In this document: one piece after another, positions 10,668 through 21,500 of the stretch
How positions within the stretch are numbered: position 1 is the first letter of the stretch
How the letters are laid out: each line of letters opens with the position of its first letter
Source of the DNA: Ramlibacter terrae
GTDB taxonomy: Bacteria; Pseudomonadota; Gammaproteobacteria; Burkholderiales; Burkholderiaceae_C
DNA: 64,000 bases
NCBI GenBank assembly: GCA_013127575.1
Contig: CP053418.1
Location: 3,410,001 to 3,474,000, forward strand
Reading direction: 5' to 3'
Made by a program: the position numbers and the translations under genes
Notes under the pieces: generated by a model
The model's input: the letters and a program-made list of their open reading frames with translations, nothing else
Databases searched by the model: none
Told to the model about the DNA's origin: nothing

Positions 10668-11776
10668 CTAGAACAGCGTGCCCTGCCCCATGGGCGCCGG
10701 CGGCCGGAAGCCGTCGACCGGGAAAGCCACCTTCTTCGCGTTGAACCCGAGCCGCGCCGCGGCCTTGCGAAAGCGCTGCCCGACAGAGGTCGGCCCGGGG
10801 CCCGAGCCCTTCATGCGCGTCGCGAAATTGCTGTCGTAGTCCTTGCCGCCGCGCATGTCCGGATGCGGTGCATCACGCGTTCGGCGCGCTGCGGGTAATG
10901 CGTCTCCAGCCACTGCCGGAACAGCGGCGCGACCTCCCGGGGCAGCCGCAGCACGTGATAGAAGGCCTCGCGCGCGCCGGCTTCCCGGGCGGCTTCCAGC
11001 ACCTGCTCCATGTCTTCGTTCAGGAAAGGGATCTGCGGGGCCGGGCTCACGCCGCACGGAATGCCTGCTTCCGCCAGCGTGCGCAGCGTGCGCAGGCGCC
11101 GGTGCGGCGCCGCCGCGCGGGGCTCGAGCTTGCGGGCCAGCTCCGGGTCCAGCGTGGTGATGGTGAGGTACACCCCCGCGAGGCCCTTCTGCGCCATCGG
11201 CGCGATCACGTCGATGTCGCGTTCCACGCCGCTGCTCTTCGTGACGAGCGCGAACGGATGGTTCGTCTCCGCCATCAGTTCGATCACGCCGCGCGTGAGC
11301 TTCAGCTCGCGCTCCACCGGCTGGTAGCAATCCGTCGCGGTGCCGATGGCGATCAGTTGCGGCTGGTAGTTCCTGCGCCCGAGCTCGTTGCGCAGCAGCT
11401 CCAGGATGTTGCGCTTGGCGATGATCTTCGTCTCGAAGTCCAGGCCCGGCGACAGGTTCAGGTAGCTGTGCGTCGGCCGCGCGTAGCAGTAGATGCAGCC
11501 GTGCTCGCAACCGCGGTAAGGATTGATCGAGCGGCTGAAATGGATGTCCGGCGAGTCGTTCGACGCGATGATGCTGCGGGCGTTCTCCCAGATCACCTCG
11601 GTGCGCGGCGGCGCCGCGCCTTCGTCCGGCAGGTCCCAGCCGTCGGCGAAAGCTTCGCGCGCGTCGCTCTCGAACCGGTGCGCCATTCGCGTGGCCGAAC
11701 CACGGCCCTTGATCGCTTCCAGCGGCACGCGCACCTCCGCCGCTTCGTTCGTGCTGCTCCGGTCGATGCTGTTCAT
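10668..11776 (-). CDS. PA0069-like radical SAM protein (one frameshift)
   Basis: About 369 residues. The radical SAM cluster motif CEHGCIYC sits near residue 90 within NPYRGCEHGCIYCYARPTH, followed by GTATDCYQPVERE and a SAM-binding region. The family resembles spore photoproduct lyase-like proteins (Rv2578c/PA0069 type) of unknown reaction. The frame breaks near 10860, where CATCCGGAC should read CATCCAGGAC, restoring HRIQDMRGGKDYDSNF. It is divergent from the GbsR-like gene and shares an upstream palindrome. Its 3' end lies 10 bases from the exoprotein stop (convergent). Confidence 0.82.
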
Positions 11777-11809
11777 CCGTACAGTATCGCCCAGCCAGCC
11801 GGCTTGAAT

Positions 11810-11827
11810 TTTCAGTAATTACTGAAA
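11810..11827. promoter_or_regulatory. Perfect 18-base palindrome, candidate operator
   Basis: TTTCAGTAATTACTGAAA is a perfect inverted repeat (two 9-base halves) in the 78-base gap between the divergent radical SAM and GbsR-like genes. Length, symmetry and AT content are typical of MarR/GbsR dimer sites. It ends 27 bases before the regulator ATG, so it should overlap its promoter and allow autoregulation. Confidence 0.72.
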
Positions 11828-11854
11828 TCCCGGGAACTGGTGCAAAATACGGCC

Positions 11855-12433
11855 ATGCCATTGCAGGACCACCTTCCCGCCCTCAGCCGCCAGTTCGTCG
11901 CGCACTTCGGCGAGATGGGCAGCCGCTGGGGCATCAACCGCACCGTCGGCCAGATCTACGCGCTGCTGTTCATCTCGCAGCGCGCGCTCAACGCCGACGA
12001 GATCGCCGAGATGCTGGAGTTCTCGCGCTCCAACGTCAGCATGGGGCTGAAGGAACTGCAGTCGTGGCGGCTGGTGCGCATGAAGCACCAGCAGGGCGAC
12101 CGGCGCGAATACTTCGAGGCGCCGGCCGATGTCTGGGAGATCTTCCGGGTGCTGGCCGAGGAACGCCGCCGCCGCGAGATCGAGCCGACGCTCTCAATGC
12201 TGCGCATGGCGTTGCTGGAGCAGCCGGGCACCGAAGCCGAGCGCCACGCGCAGCAGCGGATGCGCGAGATGTACGAGCTGATCGACCGCTTGATGACGTG
12301 GTTCGACGACGTGCAGAAGCTGGCGCCCGAGACCGCGATGCAGTTGATGGGCATGGGCAGCGCGGTCACGCGCGTGCTGGAACTGAAGGACCGCGTCACC
12401 GGCAAGGCGGCGCGCGCCGCCGGGGAGAACTGA
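11855..12433 (+). CDS. GbsR/MarR-type transcriptional regulator
   Basis: 192 residues from ATG 11855, frame intact. A winged helix is seen in GQIYALLFISQRALNADEIAEMLEFSRSNVSMGLKELQSWRLVR (key pieces NADEIAEMLEFSRSNVSMGL and KELQSWRLVRMKHQQGDRR), followed by a dimerising helical C-terminus. The conserved opening HFGEMGSRWGINRTVGQIYALL, in part, marks the GbsR group. It overlaps in expression with the bd oxidase: cydA starts 4 bases after its stop. It probably senses an envelope or respiratory signal and binds the upstream palindrome. Confidence 0.85.
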   Translation: MPLQDHLPALSRQFVAHFGEMGSRWGINRTVGQIYALLFISQRALNADEIAEMLEFSRSNVSMGLKELQSWRLVRMKHQQGDRREYFEAPADVWEIFRVLAEERRRREIEPTLSMLRMALLEQPGTEAERHAQQRMREMYELIDRLMTWFDDVQKLAPETAMQLMGMGSAVTRVLELKDRVTGKAARAAGEN

Positions 12434-12437
12434 AGCC

Positions 12438-13818
12438 ATGGACACCTTGATGCTTTCGCGGATCCAGTTCGCGGCCAACATCGCCTTCCACATCCTGTTT
12501 CCCGCCATCAACATCGCGTTGTGCTGGTTCTGGTGTACTTCCGCGTGCGCCACACCGCGGCCCGCGGCACGCCGGCCGCGCAGTCCGGGAAGAGGCCTAC
12601 TACCTGTGGACCAAGGTGTTCGCCCTGAGCTTCGCGCTCGGCGTGGTCACCGGCATCACCATGAGCTTCCAGTTCGGCACCAACTGGCCGGGCTACATGG
12701 AGAAGGTCGGCAACATCGCCGGCCCGCTGCTCGGGTACGAGGTGCTGACCGCGTTCTTCCGGAAGCCACTTTCCTCGGCATCATGCTGTTCGGCCGCGGC
12801 CGCGTGTCCGACCGCGTGCACATGCTGGCGACGCTGATGGTCGCACTCGGCACCACGCTCTCGGCGTTCTGGATCCTGAGCCTGAACTCCCGGATGCAGA
12901 CGCCCACGGGCTACCGCATCGTCGACGGCGAGTTCCATGCGACGGACTGGTTCGCCATCGTGTTCAACCCGTCCTTCCCCTATCGGCTGGTCCACATGCT
13001 GCTGGCGTCCGCGCTGACCGCGTCGTTCCTGATCGCGGGGCTGTCCGCCGGCAGTTGCTGCGCAAGACAGCGAACGCCGGCACGCACCAGGCCTTGCGCA
13101 CTGGTGTGCTGGCCGCCGCCATCGCGATCCCGCTGCAGATCCTCGCCGGCGACATGCACGGCCTGAACACGCTGGAGCACCAGCCCGCGAAGATCGCGGC
13201 GATCGAGGGCATCTGGCACACCGAGAAGAGCGCGCCCCTGACCCTGTTCGGCTGGCCGAACGAGAAGGAGAAGCGCACCGACTACGCCGTGCAGGTGCCC
13301 GGAATGGCCAGCCTGATCCTGGCGCACGACTGGAACGCGGAACTCAAGGGCTGGACCAGTTTCCCGATGCGCACCCGCCGGTGGCGCCGGTGTTCTGGAG
13401 CTTCCGGATCATGGTGGGCATGGGCGTGCTGATGCTCGCGGTATCGTGGTGGGCGGCACGGACTGGTGGCGCCAGCGGCGCCGCACCGCTCCGGACCAGA
13501 GCCCGTATTCGCGCTGGCAGCTGCGGCTGCTGGCGGGCATGACTTTCTCGGGCTGGGTGGCGACGCTGGCCGGCTGGTCCGTCACCGAGATCGGCCGGCA
13601 GCCATTCCGGTGTACGGCCTGCTGCGCACCGCCGACCTGGTGGCGGACCACCGGCCCGGCATGGTGCTGTCCACGCTGGTCGCCTACCGGCGCTGTACGC
13701 CTTCCTGCTCACCGCGTACGTGCTGGTGCTGATGTACATGGCCGGGCACCCGGCCATGCCCACGCCCGAGGCGCCGCAAGCCCCGAAGGCGGCAACCCCT
13801 ATCGGCGGACCGGCCTGA
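12438..13818 (+). CDS. cydA: Cytochrome bd-type quinol oxidase subunit I, CIO-like (many frameshifts)
   Basis: About 463 residues after correction. The membrane subunit carries hemes b558, b595 and d and oxidises quinol: SRIQFAANIAFHILFPAINIALCW, GITMSFQFGTNWPGY, LNSWMQTPTG and LAGDMHGLNT appear in pieces. The Q-loop region is short, as in cyanide-insensitive (CIO) oxidases. Breaks at 12528, 12586, 12760, 13049, 13350, 13608 and 13688 are all CCTGG-type (for example TTCTTCCGGAA for TTCTTCCTGGAA); one near 13459 is not. At 12890 CCCGG replaces CCTGG and turns the conserved Trp of LNSWMQTP into Arg. The start ATG follows the regulator closely. Confidence 0.92.
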
Positions 13819-13828
13819 GGAGAACCGC

Positions 13829-14857
13829 ATGACATTCGACTGGCCCACCGTGCTGCCACTGGTCTTCATGGCCGTCATGGGACTGGCCTTGCTGGCCTAC
13901 GTGATCCTGGACGGCTACGACCTCGGCGTCGGCCTGCTGCTGCCCTTCGCCGAAGAGGACGAGAAGGACCTGATGGTGGCCAGCATCGGCCCCTTCTGGG
14001 ACGCCAACGAAACCTGGCTGGTGCTGGGCATCGGCGTGCTGCTGATCGCCTTCCCGAAGGCCCATGGCATGGTGCTGACGGCGCTCTACCTGCCGGTGGC
14101 CGTGATGCTCGTCGGCCTGATCCTGCGGGGCGTCTCGTTCGACTTCCGCGTGAAGGCGCGGGCTGCGCGCAAGGGCATGTGGAACGCGCTGTTCGCGACC
14201 GGCTCGGCCCCGGCCGCCGGTGCGCAGGGCTGGATGCTGGGCAGCTACCTCACCGCCTTCGACACGAGCCTGTGGTCGCGGCTGTTCGCGCTGGGCATCG
14301 CGCTGACCCTGCCCACCGCCTACGCCATGCTCGGCGCCGGCTGGCTGATCATGAAGACCGACGGCCCGTTGCGTGCCAAGTCGGTGCGCTGGGCGCGCAA
14401 GGTGCTGTGGCCGATGGGGGTGGCGCTGGTCGCCATCTCGATGGCGACGCCGATGGTCAGCCCGAACGTGTTCGACAAATGGTTCGCGATGCCGCAGTTC
14501 ATCGGCCTGCTGCCGATCCCGGTGGCGTGCGCCGCGGCCTTCTTCGCCGCCTTCCACGTGACCGGCCGCGAGCGGGTGGTGGAGGCCGGCTACGGCTGGG
14601 TGGTGTTCGCCAGCACCGTGCTGATCTTCATGCTGTCGTTCCCGGGCCTGGCCTACAGCATCTACCCTTTCATCGTGATCGACCGCCTGACGGTGTGGCA
14701 GGCGGCCAGCGCGCACGACTCGCTGGTGGTGATCTTCGTGGGCGTGGCCATCACCCTGCCGGCGATCATCGTCTACACGGTGTTCATGTACCGGGTGTTC
14801 TGGGGCAAGGCTTCGGCCTTGAGCTACACGGCGCCGGCGGGTCCGCTGGTGGAGTGA
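13829..14857 (+). CDS. cydB: Cytochrome bd-type quinol oxidase subunit II
   Basis: 342 residues, frame intact, 10 bases after cydA with AGGAGAA before the ATG. About eight membrane segments; DGYDLGVGLLLPF and GPFWDANETWLVLGIGVLLIAFP (in part) are hallmark CydB motifs near the N-terminus. With CydA it forms the oxygen-reducing oxidase of the inner membrane, which builds proton motive force without pumping. No CydX-like micropeptide gene is visible after the stop, as is common for CIO-type enzymes. Confidence 0.95.
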   Translation: MTFDWPTVLPLVFMAVMGLALLAYVILDGYDLGVGLLLPFAEEDEKDLMVASIGPFWDANETWLVLGIGVLLIAFPKAHGMVLTALYLPVAVMLVGLILRGVSFDFRVKARAARKGMWNALFATGSAPAAGAQGWMLGSYLTAFDTSLWSRLFALGIALTLPTAYAMLGAGWLIMKTDGPLRAKSVRWARKVLWPMGVALVAISMATPMVSPNVFDKWFAMPQFIGLLPIPVACAAAFFAAFHVTGRERVVEAGYGWVVFASTVLIFMLSFPGLAYSIYPFIVIDRLTVWQAASAHDSLVVIFVGVAITLPAIIVYTVFMYRVFWGKASALSYTAPAGPLVE

Positions 14858-14911
14858 CCTCGAACGCACCGGGCTGCGGTAGAACGGTCCGGGCGCCTGC
14901 GGCGGGCTTGT

Positions 14912-15021
14912 ACGCAAAGGGCGCTGGGAATGCGCGGAGGACGCAGAAAAGTCAAAGAAAGACTTCAAAGGCTTTTCGGTTTCCTTCCGCGACTTCTGCG
15001 CAATCTTTGCGCCCTCTGCGT
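14912..15021. repeat. Long imperfect palindrome between convergent genes (repeat family 2, copy 1)
   Basis: The left arm carries ACGCAAAGGGCGC and GACGCAGAAAAGTC; the right arm carries GACTTCTGCGC and TTTGCGCCCTCTGCGT, their near complements. The arms could fold into a long hairpin between the 3' ends of cydB and the nitronate monooxygenase gene. A second copy with the same GCAGAGG/CCTCTGC theme lies at 22808-22912, also between convergent genes. Confidence 0.7.
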
Positions 15022-15098
15022 TCAGCCCGCGGCAGGCGCTCTGTCCCGGGCAAGGCACGGTGCGCACGCAAGCGTGCACACCCTTCCGGTTCAGGCCT

Positions 15099-16053
15099 TC
15101 AGCCGCAGACCCGCGAGCGCGCTTCTCGGTACTCGCGCTTGAGGCGCGCCACCAGTTCGCCGGCGGGCGTGACGGCCTTGACCGCACCGATGCCCCGGCC
15201 GCAGCCCCAGATGTCCTTCCAGGCCTTGCTAGAGCTCTCGCCATTGCCGAAACTCATCTTGCTGGGGTCGCTCTCGGGCAGGTTGTCCGGATCGAGGCCG
15301 GCATTGCGGATGCTGGGCTTGAGGTAGTTGCCGTGCACGCCGGTGAACAGGCTGGAGTAGACGATGTCGTCCGAGTTGCCGTCGACGATCGCCTGCTTGT
15401 AGGCGTCGCTGGCGCGGGCTTCCTCGGTCGCGATGAAGGCCGAGCCGATGTACGCGAAATCGGCGCCCATGGCCTGCGCGGCGAGCACCGCGCCGCCGGT
15501 GGAGATCGCGCCCCAGCGCGATCGGGCCGTCGAACCATTCGCGGATTTCTGGACCAGCGCGAAGGGGCTCTTCACGCCCGCGTGGCCGCCGGCGCCGGCC
15601 GCCACCGCCACCAGCCCGTCCGCGCCCTTCTCGACCGCCTTGCGCGCGAACATGTTGTTGATGATGTCGTGCAGCACCACGCCGCCGTAGCCGTGGATCG
15701 CATCGTTGACGTCGGTGCGGGCGCCCAGCGACGTGATGATGATGGGCACCTTGCGCTTGACCACCACGGCCATGTCCTCTTCGAGCCGCGTGTTGCTCTT
15801 GTGGACGATCTGGTTGATGGCGTACGGCGCCGACTTCTGGTCCGGGTGGTCGCGGTCGTGCGCCGCCAGCGCTTCCTCGATCTCGTGCAGCCATTCGTCG
15901 AGCTGCGACGCGGGCCGCGCGTTCAGCGCCGGCATGGAGCCGACGATGCCGGCCTTGCACTGCGCGATCACCAGCTTGGGATTGCTGACGATGAACAGGG
16001 GCGAGCCGATCCGGCAGGGCGAGGTTGCGCAGCGCGCTGGGCAGCTTGGACAT
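15099..16053 (-). CDS. Nitronate monooxygenase family protein (frameshifts)
   Basis: About 318 residues with a TIM-barrel FMN-binding fold. The opening LPGSARPLFIVSNPKLVIAQCKAGIVGSMPALNAR, in pieces, GLVAVAAGAGGHAG and ISTGGAVLAAQAMGADFAYIGSAFIAT hold the flavin-phosphate loop (GGHAG, ISTGG). The family oxidises nitroalkane anions using O2. Breaks: 16012 (CTGCCGGATC for CTGCCTGGATC), 15550 (CCAGAAATC for CCAGGAAATC) and an extra base near 15513. ATG at 16053 has AAAGGGA upstream. It precedes no clear partner but is on the same strand as the downstream-encoded dehydrogenase, 23 bases away. Confidence 0.85.
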
Positions 16054-16076
16054 GGATCCCTTTGTTGGAAGCGAGG

Positions 16077-17864
16077 TCAGAAGGCTTCGAGCGGCAGCGC
16101 CGTGACGCTGTCGGCGCCTTCGACGATGCTGTCGCGCACGCCCGGCGCCTTGGCCAGGATGTGGTCGGCGTAGAAGCGCGCGGTGGCGATCTTCGCGCGC
16201 ATGAACTCCACGTCCTGTCCCTTGGGCAACAGGTCCTCGGCGACCAGCAGCGCGCGCGCCATCTGCCATCCCGCCACCAGGTTGCCGGCGAGCATCAGGT
16301 AAGGCACCGAGCCTGCGAACACGGCGTTGGGCGAAGCCTTGCCCTGCTGCGCGACGAAAGCCACCACGTCCGGGAAAGCCAGGCGCGCCGCGGACAGGCG
16401 CTTGAGCACGGCGCGCGCGGCGACGCTGTCGCGCGCGGCCAGTTCGCCTTCCGTCTTCTCGATCTGCGCGGCGATGGCCTTGGCCGTCTGGCCGCCATCG
16501 CGCATCGTCTTGCGGCCGACGAGGTCGTTGGCCGGATCGCCGTCGTGCCTTCGTAGATGGTCAGGATCTTGGCGTCGCGGTAGTGCTGCGCCGCGCCGGT
16601 CTCCTCGATGAAGCCCATGCCGCCGTGCACCTGCACGCCCAGCGACGTGACCTCCGGGCTCATCTCGGTGCTGTAGCCCTTGACCAGCGGCACGGGGAAC
16701 TCGTAGAAGGCCTGGTTCTCCTTGCGCGCCTGCGCATCGGGATGGTGGTGCGCGGCGTCGTACGCGGCCGCGGCCACGCTGGCCATCGCACGGCAGCCTT
16801 CGGTGTACGCGCGCATCGTCATCAGCATGCGGCGCACGTCGGGGTGGTGGATGATGGTGGCGGAGCCGGCGACCGAGCCGTCGACCGGGCGCGACTGCAC
16901 GCGGTCGCGCGCATAGGCCACCGCCTGCTGGTAGGCGCGCTCGGCCACCGCGATGCCCTGCACGCCGACGGCGTAGCGGGCCGCGTTCATCATGATGAAC
17001 ATGTACTCGAGGCCGCGGTTCTCCTCGCCCACGAGGTAGCCCACCGCGCCGCCGTGGTCGCCGTACTGCAGCACCGCGGTGGGCGAAGCCTTGATGCCCA
17101 GCTTGTGCTCGATGCTCACGCAGTGCACGTCATTGCGCGCGCCGAGCGTTCCGTCGGCGCCGACCATGAACTTGGGTACGACGAACAGGCTGATGCCCTT
17201 GACGCCTTCCGGCGCGCCGGGGATGCGGGCCAGCACCAGGTGGACGATGTTGTCCGCCATGTCGTGCTCGCCGTAGGTGATGAAGATCTTGGTGCCGAAC
17301 ACCTTGTAGGTGCCATCGGGCTGCGGCTCGGCGCGCGTGCGCACCAGCGCGAGGTCGCTGCCGGCCTGCGGCTCGGTCAGGTTCATGGTGCCGGTCCAGG
17401 CGCCGGTCACCAGCTTCTCGAGATAGACCGCCTTGAGGTCGTCCGAGCCCGCCGTCAGCAGTGCTTCGATCGCGCCATCGGTCAGCAGCGGACACAGCGC
17501 GAAGCTCAGGTTCGCGGAGTTCAGCATCTCGCCGCAGGCGGCGCCGATGGCCTTCGGGAGGCCCCGGCCGCCGAAGTCCTGCGGATGCTGCAGGCCCTGC
17601 CAGCCGCCCTCGGCGTATTGCCGGTAGGCCTGCGCGAAGCCGGGCGTGGTGGTGACCTTGCCGTCATTCCAGCTCGAGGGGTTGCGGTCGCCTTCGACGT
17701 TGAGCGGCGCGAGCACTTCTGGTTGAAGCGTGCGCACTCCTCGAGCACGGCCTGCGCCGTCTCCAGCCCCGCCTCCTCGAAGCCGGGCATCTGCGCGATC
17801 CGTTCGAGACCGGCGAGATGCTCGATGTCGAACAGCATGTCCTTGAGGGGGCGGTGTAGCTCAC
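16077..17864 (-). CDS. Acyl-CoA dehydrogenase, DmdC-like subfamily (frameshifts)
   Basis: About 597 residues. It starts with GTG at 17864 (VSYTAPLKDMLFDIEHLAGL, in corrected form), the N-terminal domain typical of DmdC-like enzymes. Middle-domain motifs TMNLTEPQAGSDLALVRT and GTKIFITYGEHDM, and the catalytic-base motif ILTIYEGTTAIQANDL, follow. Breaks: a C lost in a C-run near 17852, 17719 (CCAGAAG for CCAGGAAG, restoring RFNQEVLAPLN) and 16531 (ATCCGGCC for ATCCAGGCC). It transfers electrons to the ETF encoded just upstream on the same strand. A second member of the subfamily lies at 521-2232. Confidence 0.9.
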
Positions 17865-17874
17865 TCTATTCTCC

Positions 17875-17992
17875 AATGACAAATGACATCGCCGCTGCGC
17901 GCGGCGTCGATGACAAATGACTTTCATTTGTCATGGCGAGCGCAGCGAGCAGTCATCGACGCCGCAGGCGAAGTCATGCGGCGCAAGCCGCG
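17875..17992. repeat. Palindromic intergenic element (repeat family 1, copy 1)
   Basis: Contains ATGACAAATGA at 17910-17920, a CTT loop, and TCATTTGTCAT at 17924-17934: a perfect 11-base-pair stem. ATGACAAATGAC also occurs just before at 17875. Flanking GC-rich segments repeat GTCATCGACGCCGC/GCGGCGTCGATGAC in inverted form (near 17902 and 17953). It lies between etfA and the acyl-CoA dehydrogenase. A related element is at 62494-62602. Confidence 0.7.
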
Positions 17993-17993
17993 G

Positions 17994-18924
<931 letters not shown>

Positions 18925-19673
18925 TTAGATCACCTTCGCTTCGGTCTTGAGTTTCTGCACCAGCGTCGCGACGTCGGGCACCTTCACGCCGGCCGAGCGC
19001 TTCGGCGGCTCGGTGACCTTCAGGGTCTTGATGCGCGGCTTGACGTCGACGCCCAGGTCCTCGGGCTTGACGATGTCCATCTGCTTCTTCTTGGCCTTCA
19101 TGATGTTCGGCAGCGTCACGTAGCGCGGCTCGTTCAGGCGCAGGTCGGTGGTGACCACCGCCGGCAGCGTGAGCTCCAGCGTCTCGGCGCCCCCATCCAC
19201 TTCACGCGTGACCTTCACCTTGCCGTCGGCCACTTCGACCTTCGACGCGAAGGTGGCTTGCGGCAGGTCGCACAGGGCCGCCAGCATCTGGCCGGTCTGG
19301 TTGCAGTCGTCGTCGATCGCCTGCTTGCCCGGGATCACCAGGCCCGGCTGTTCCTTGTCGAACAGCGCCTTCAGGATCTTGGCCACGGCCAGCGGCTGCA
19401 GTTCCTCGTCGGTCTGCACCAGGATGGCGCGGTCGGCGCCGATCGCCATGGCGGTGCGCAGCGTTTCCGGCACTGCTGGACGCCGCAGGACACGGCGATG
19501 ACCTCCGTCACCACGCCCTTTTCCTTCAGCCGGACGGCCTCCTCGACGGCGATCTCGTCGAAGGGGTTCATGCTCATCTTCACGTTGGCGATGTCCACAC
19601 CCGTGTTGTCCGACTTGACCCGGACTTTCACGTTGTAGTCCACCACCCGCTTGACCGGTACCGGGACCTTCAT
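18925..19673 (-). CDS. etfB: Electron transfer flavoprotein subunit beta (one frameshift)
   Basis: About 249 residues; opens [19 protein letters not shown] and carries the AMP-binding and signature region [22 protein letters not shown] (shown in part), [16 protein letters not shown] and the C-terminal arm. The frame breaks at 19468, where TGCCGGAAAC should read TGCCAGGAAAC, restoring [18 protein letters not shown]. First gene of the etfBA unit, transcribed towards the acyl-CoA dehydrogenase. Confidence 0.95.
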
Positions 19674-19721
19674 GCTGGGGCGCTCCTAGGGTTTGGGGAA
19701 TTGACGTTGACGTTAACTGGA

Positions 19722-19753
19722 ATTGTAGGCGCGGCAAAAACGAACGGTCGTTC
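19722..19753 (-). promoter_or_regulatory. Candidate etfBA promoter with TetR-type operator
   Basis: On the minus strand TACAAT (plus 19722-19727) is a good -10. The inverted repeat GAACG-GT-CGTTC at 19742-19753, flanked by A-runs and T-runs, covers the expected -35 area. Two 5-base half-sites with a 2-base spacer resemble the operators of TetR-family regulators that control fatty-acid and acyl-CoA genes in proteobacteria. The regulator itself is not in the window. Confidence 0.5.
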
Positions 19754-19911
19754 TTTTCTGTGATTATAGGGCCCGCACCGCCGCTGTGCGGACAACTGTC
19801 CGGCCGGGGACAAGGCGTGGTTTCCACGTACCTTCCTCTGCGGGTAAGTCAGGACCGTGGCGGGGCGCGCGTGCCACTAAAGTCGGGCGCACTCGACAAG
19901 GAGTTCGTTGG

Positions 19912-20928
19912 ATGAAACGTCACCTGCTTTCCCTCGCGGCCATCGCCGCCGTTTCCGCGGCCGCGCCGGCCTTCGCCCAGACCACCATCAACCTCTCCAG
20001 CTGGGTGCCGCCGTCCCACGGCCTCACCATGGCGCAGCAGGAATGGTGCGCGCTGGTCGAGAAGAACAGCAACAACAAGATCAAGTGCAACCAGCTGCCG
20101 CGCGCGGTGGCCGCACCTCCGGGCACGTTCGACGCCGTCAAGAACGGCCGGCCGACGTCTCCTTCACGGTGCACGGCTACACGCCCGGCCGCTTCGTCTA
20201 TCCGCAGATGGCCGAGTTCCCCTTCCCGGGCGACTCCTCCGAAGCCACGTCCGTCGCGTTCAACCGCGTCGCCATGAAGCACCCGCAGTTCGTGCAGGAG
20301 CACCCAGGGCGTCAAGGTCATCGCCTTCTTCACGCACGGCCCCGGCATCGTCTTCAACACCAAGAAGCCCGTCACCAGCGTGGCCGACCTGCAGGGCCTG
20401 AAGTGGCGCGTGGGCGGCGGCATGGTCAACGAGATCTCCAAGACGCTGGGCATGAACGTCACGCTCAAGCCCGCGCCCGATTCCTACGAGCTGCTGTCCG
20501 GCGGCGTCATGGACGGCACGCTGTTCCCGGCGGAGTCGATGGAGTCGTTCAAGATCGACAAGATCATCAAGCACGCCACCACCTTCCCGGGCGGCCTGTA
20601 CAACACCAGCTTCGTGCTGATGATGAACCAGGACAAGTACAACAAGCTCAGCCCCGAAGAGAAGAAGGCCGTCGACGACGCCTCCGGCGAAGTCGCTTCG
20701 CGCATCATCGGCCGCGCACGGGACAAGGTCGACCGCCGCGCGTTCGCGCTCATGCAGGCCAACAACATCCAGATCGTCAAGGCCGACGCCAAGTTCGTGG
20801 CGGACGTGAAGTCCAAGACCTCGGCGCTGGAGGCCAAGTGGGTCAAGGACGCCGAAGCCAAGGGCCTGAAGGACGCCGGCAAGGTGCTGGCCGACTTCCG
20901 CGCCGAGATCGCCAAGGCGTCGAAGTAA
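19912..20928 (+). CDS. TRAP transporter solute-binding protein, DctP family (frameshifts)
   Basis: About 338 residues with a Sec signal peptide (MKRHLLSLAAIAAVSAAAPAFA) ending at a clear Ala-x-Ala site. The periplasmic protein captures a carboxylate for the DctQM permease; LSSWVPPSHGLT opens the mature part. The region around residue 160 (VADLQGLKWRVGGG) is where the family holds the ligand-binding Arg. Breaks: 20149 (GGCCGGCC for GGCCTGGCC, restoring KNGLADVSF) and an inserted A near 20308. AAGGAG lies 9 bases before the ATG. Confidence 0.9.
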
Positions 20929-21011
20929 GCACGCCGCTCCCCGCGAAGGCGGCCCCGGGCGACCGGGCGCCGCTTTTGTCTGTTTCCCCCGACCCCTGAC
21001 GGACCGAGACC

Positions 21012-21500
21012 TTGAACAAGCTGCTGGACCTGCTGTGCGGATTGCTCGCCGGCGTCGCGCTCTTCGCCATCATGGCGCTGACCTTCTTCGACGTGCTGGG
21101 GCGCAAGCTGCTCTCCAACTCCATCCCCGGCTCGCTCGAGCTGACCGAGCTGATGATGGTCGTGGTGATCTTCGCCGGCCTGCCGCTGGTGTCGCGCCGC
21201 GGCGAGCACGTGGAGTTCGATTCGCTCGACCCTTACCTGCCCGCACGGGTCCGCCGCGCGCAGCACGTGATCGTGCAGCTGATCTGCGGCGCGGTGCTGC
21301 TCGGGCTCGCGTGGCGCATGTGGATCATGGCGGGGCAGTTCCTCGCCAACGGCGAAATCACCGCGCAGCTCTACATCCCGAAGGCGCCGTTCATCTACGG
21401 CATGGCCATCCTCTGCGCCCTGACCGGCCTGGTGCACCTTTCGATGCTGGCCGGCAAGCCCGTGACGCGCGGTGACGAGCCCGAAGGAGTGGCCCTGTGA
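21012..21500 (+). CDS. TRAP transporter small permease (DctQ)
   Basis: 162 residues, intact, starting at TTG 21012. Four membrane segments are visible, with the DctQ hallmarks FFDVLGRKLLSNSIPGSLELTE (in pieces) near the N-terminus and GEHVEFD in the first loop. It couples to DctM in the inner membrane. Its stop overlaps the GTG start of the large permease as GTGA, indicating translational coupling. Confidence 0.93.
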   Translation: MNKLLDLLCGLLAGVALFAIMALTFFDVLGRKLLSNSIPGSLELTELMMVVVIFAGLPLVSRRGEHVEFDSLDPYLPARVRRAQHVIVQLICGAVLLGLAWRMWIMAGQFLANGEITAQLYIPKAPFIYGMAILCALTGLVHLSMLAGKPVTRGDEPEGVAL

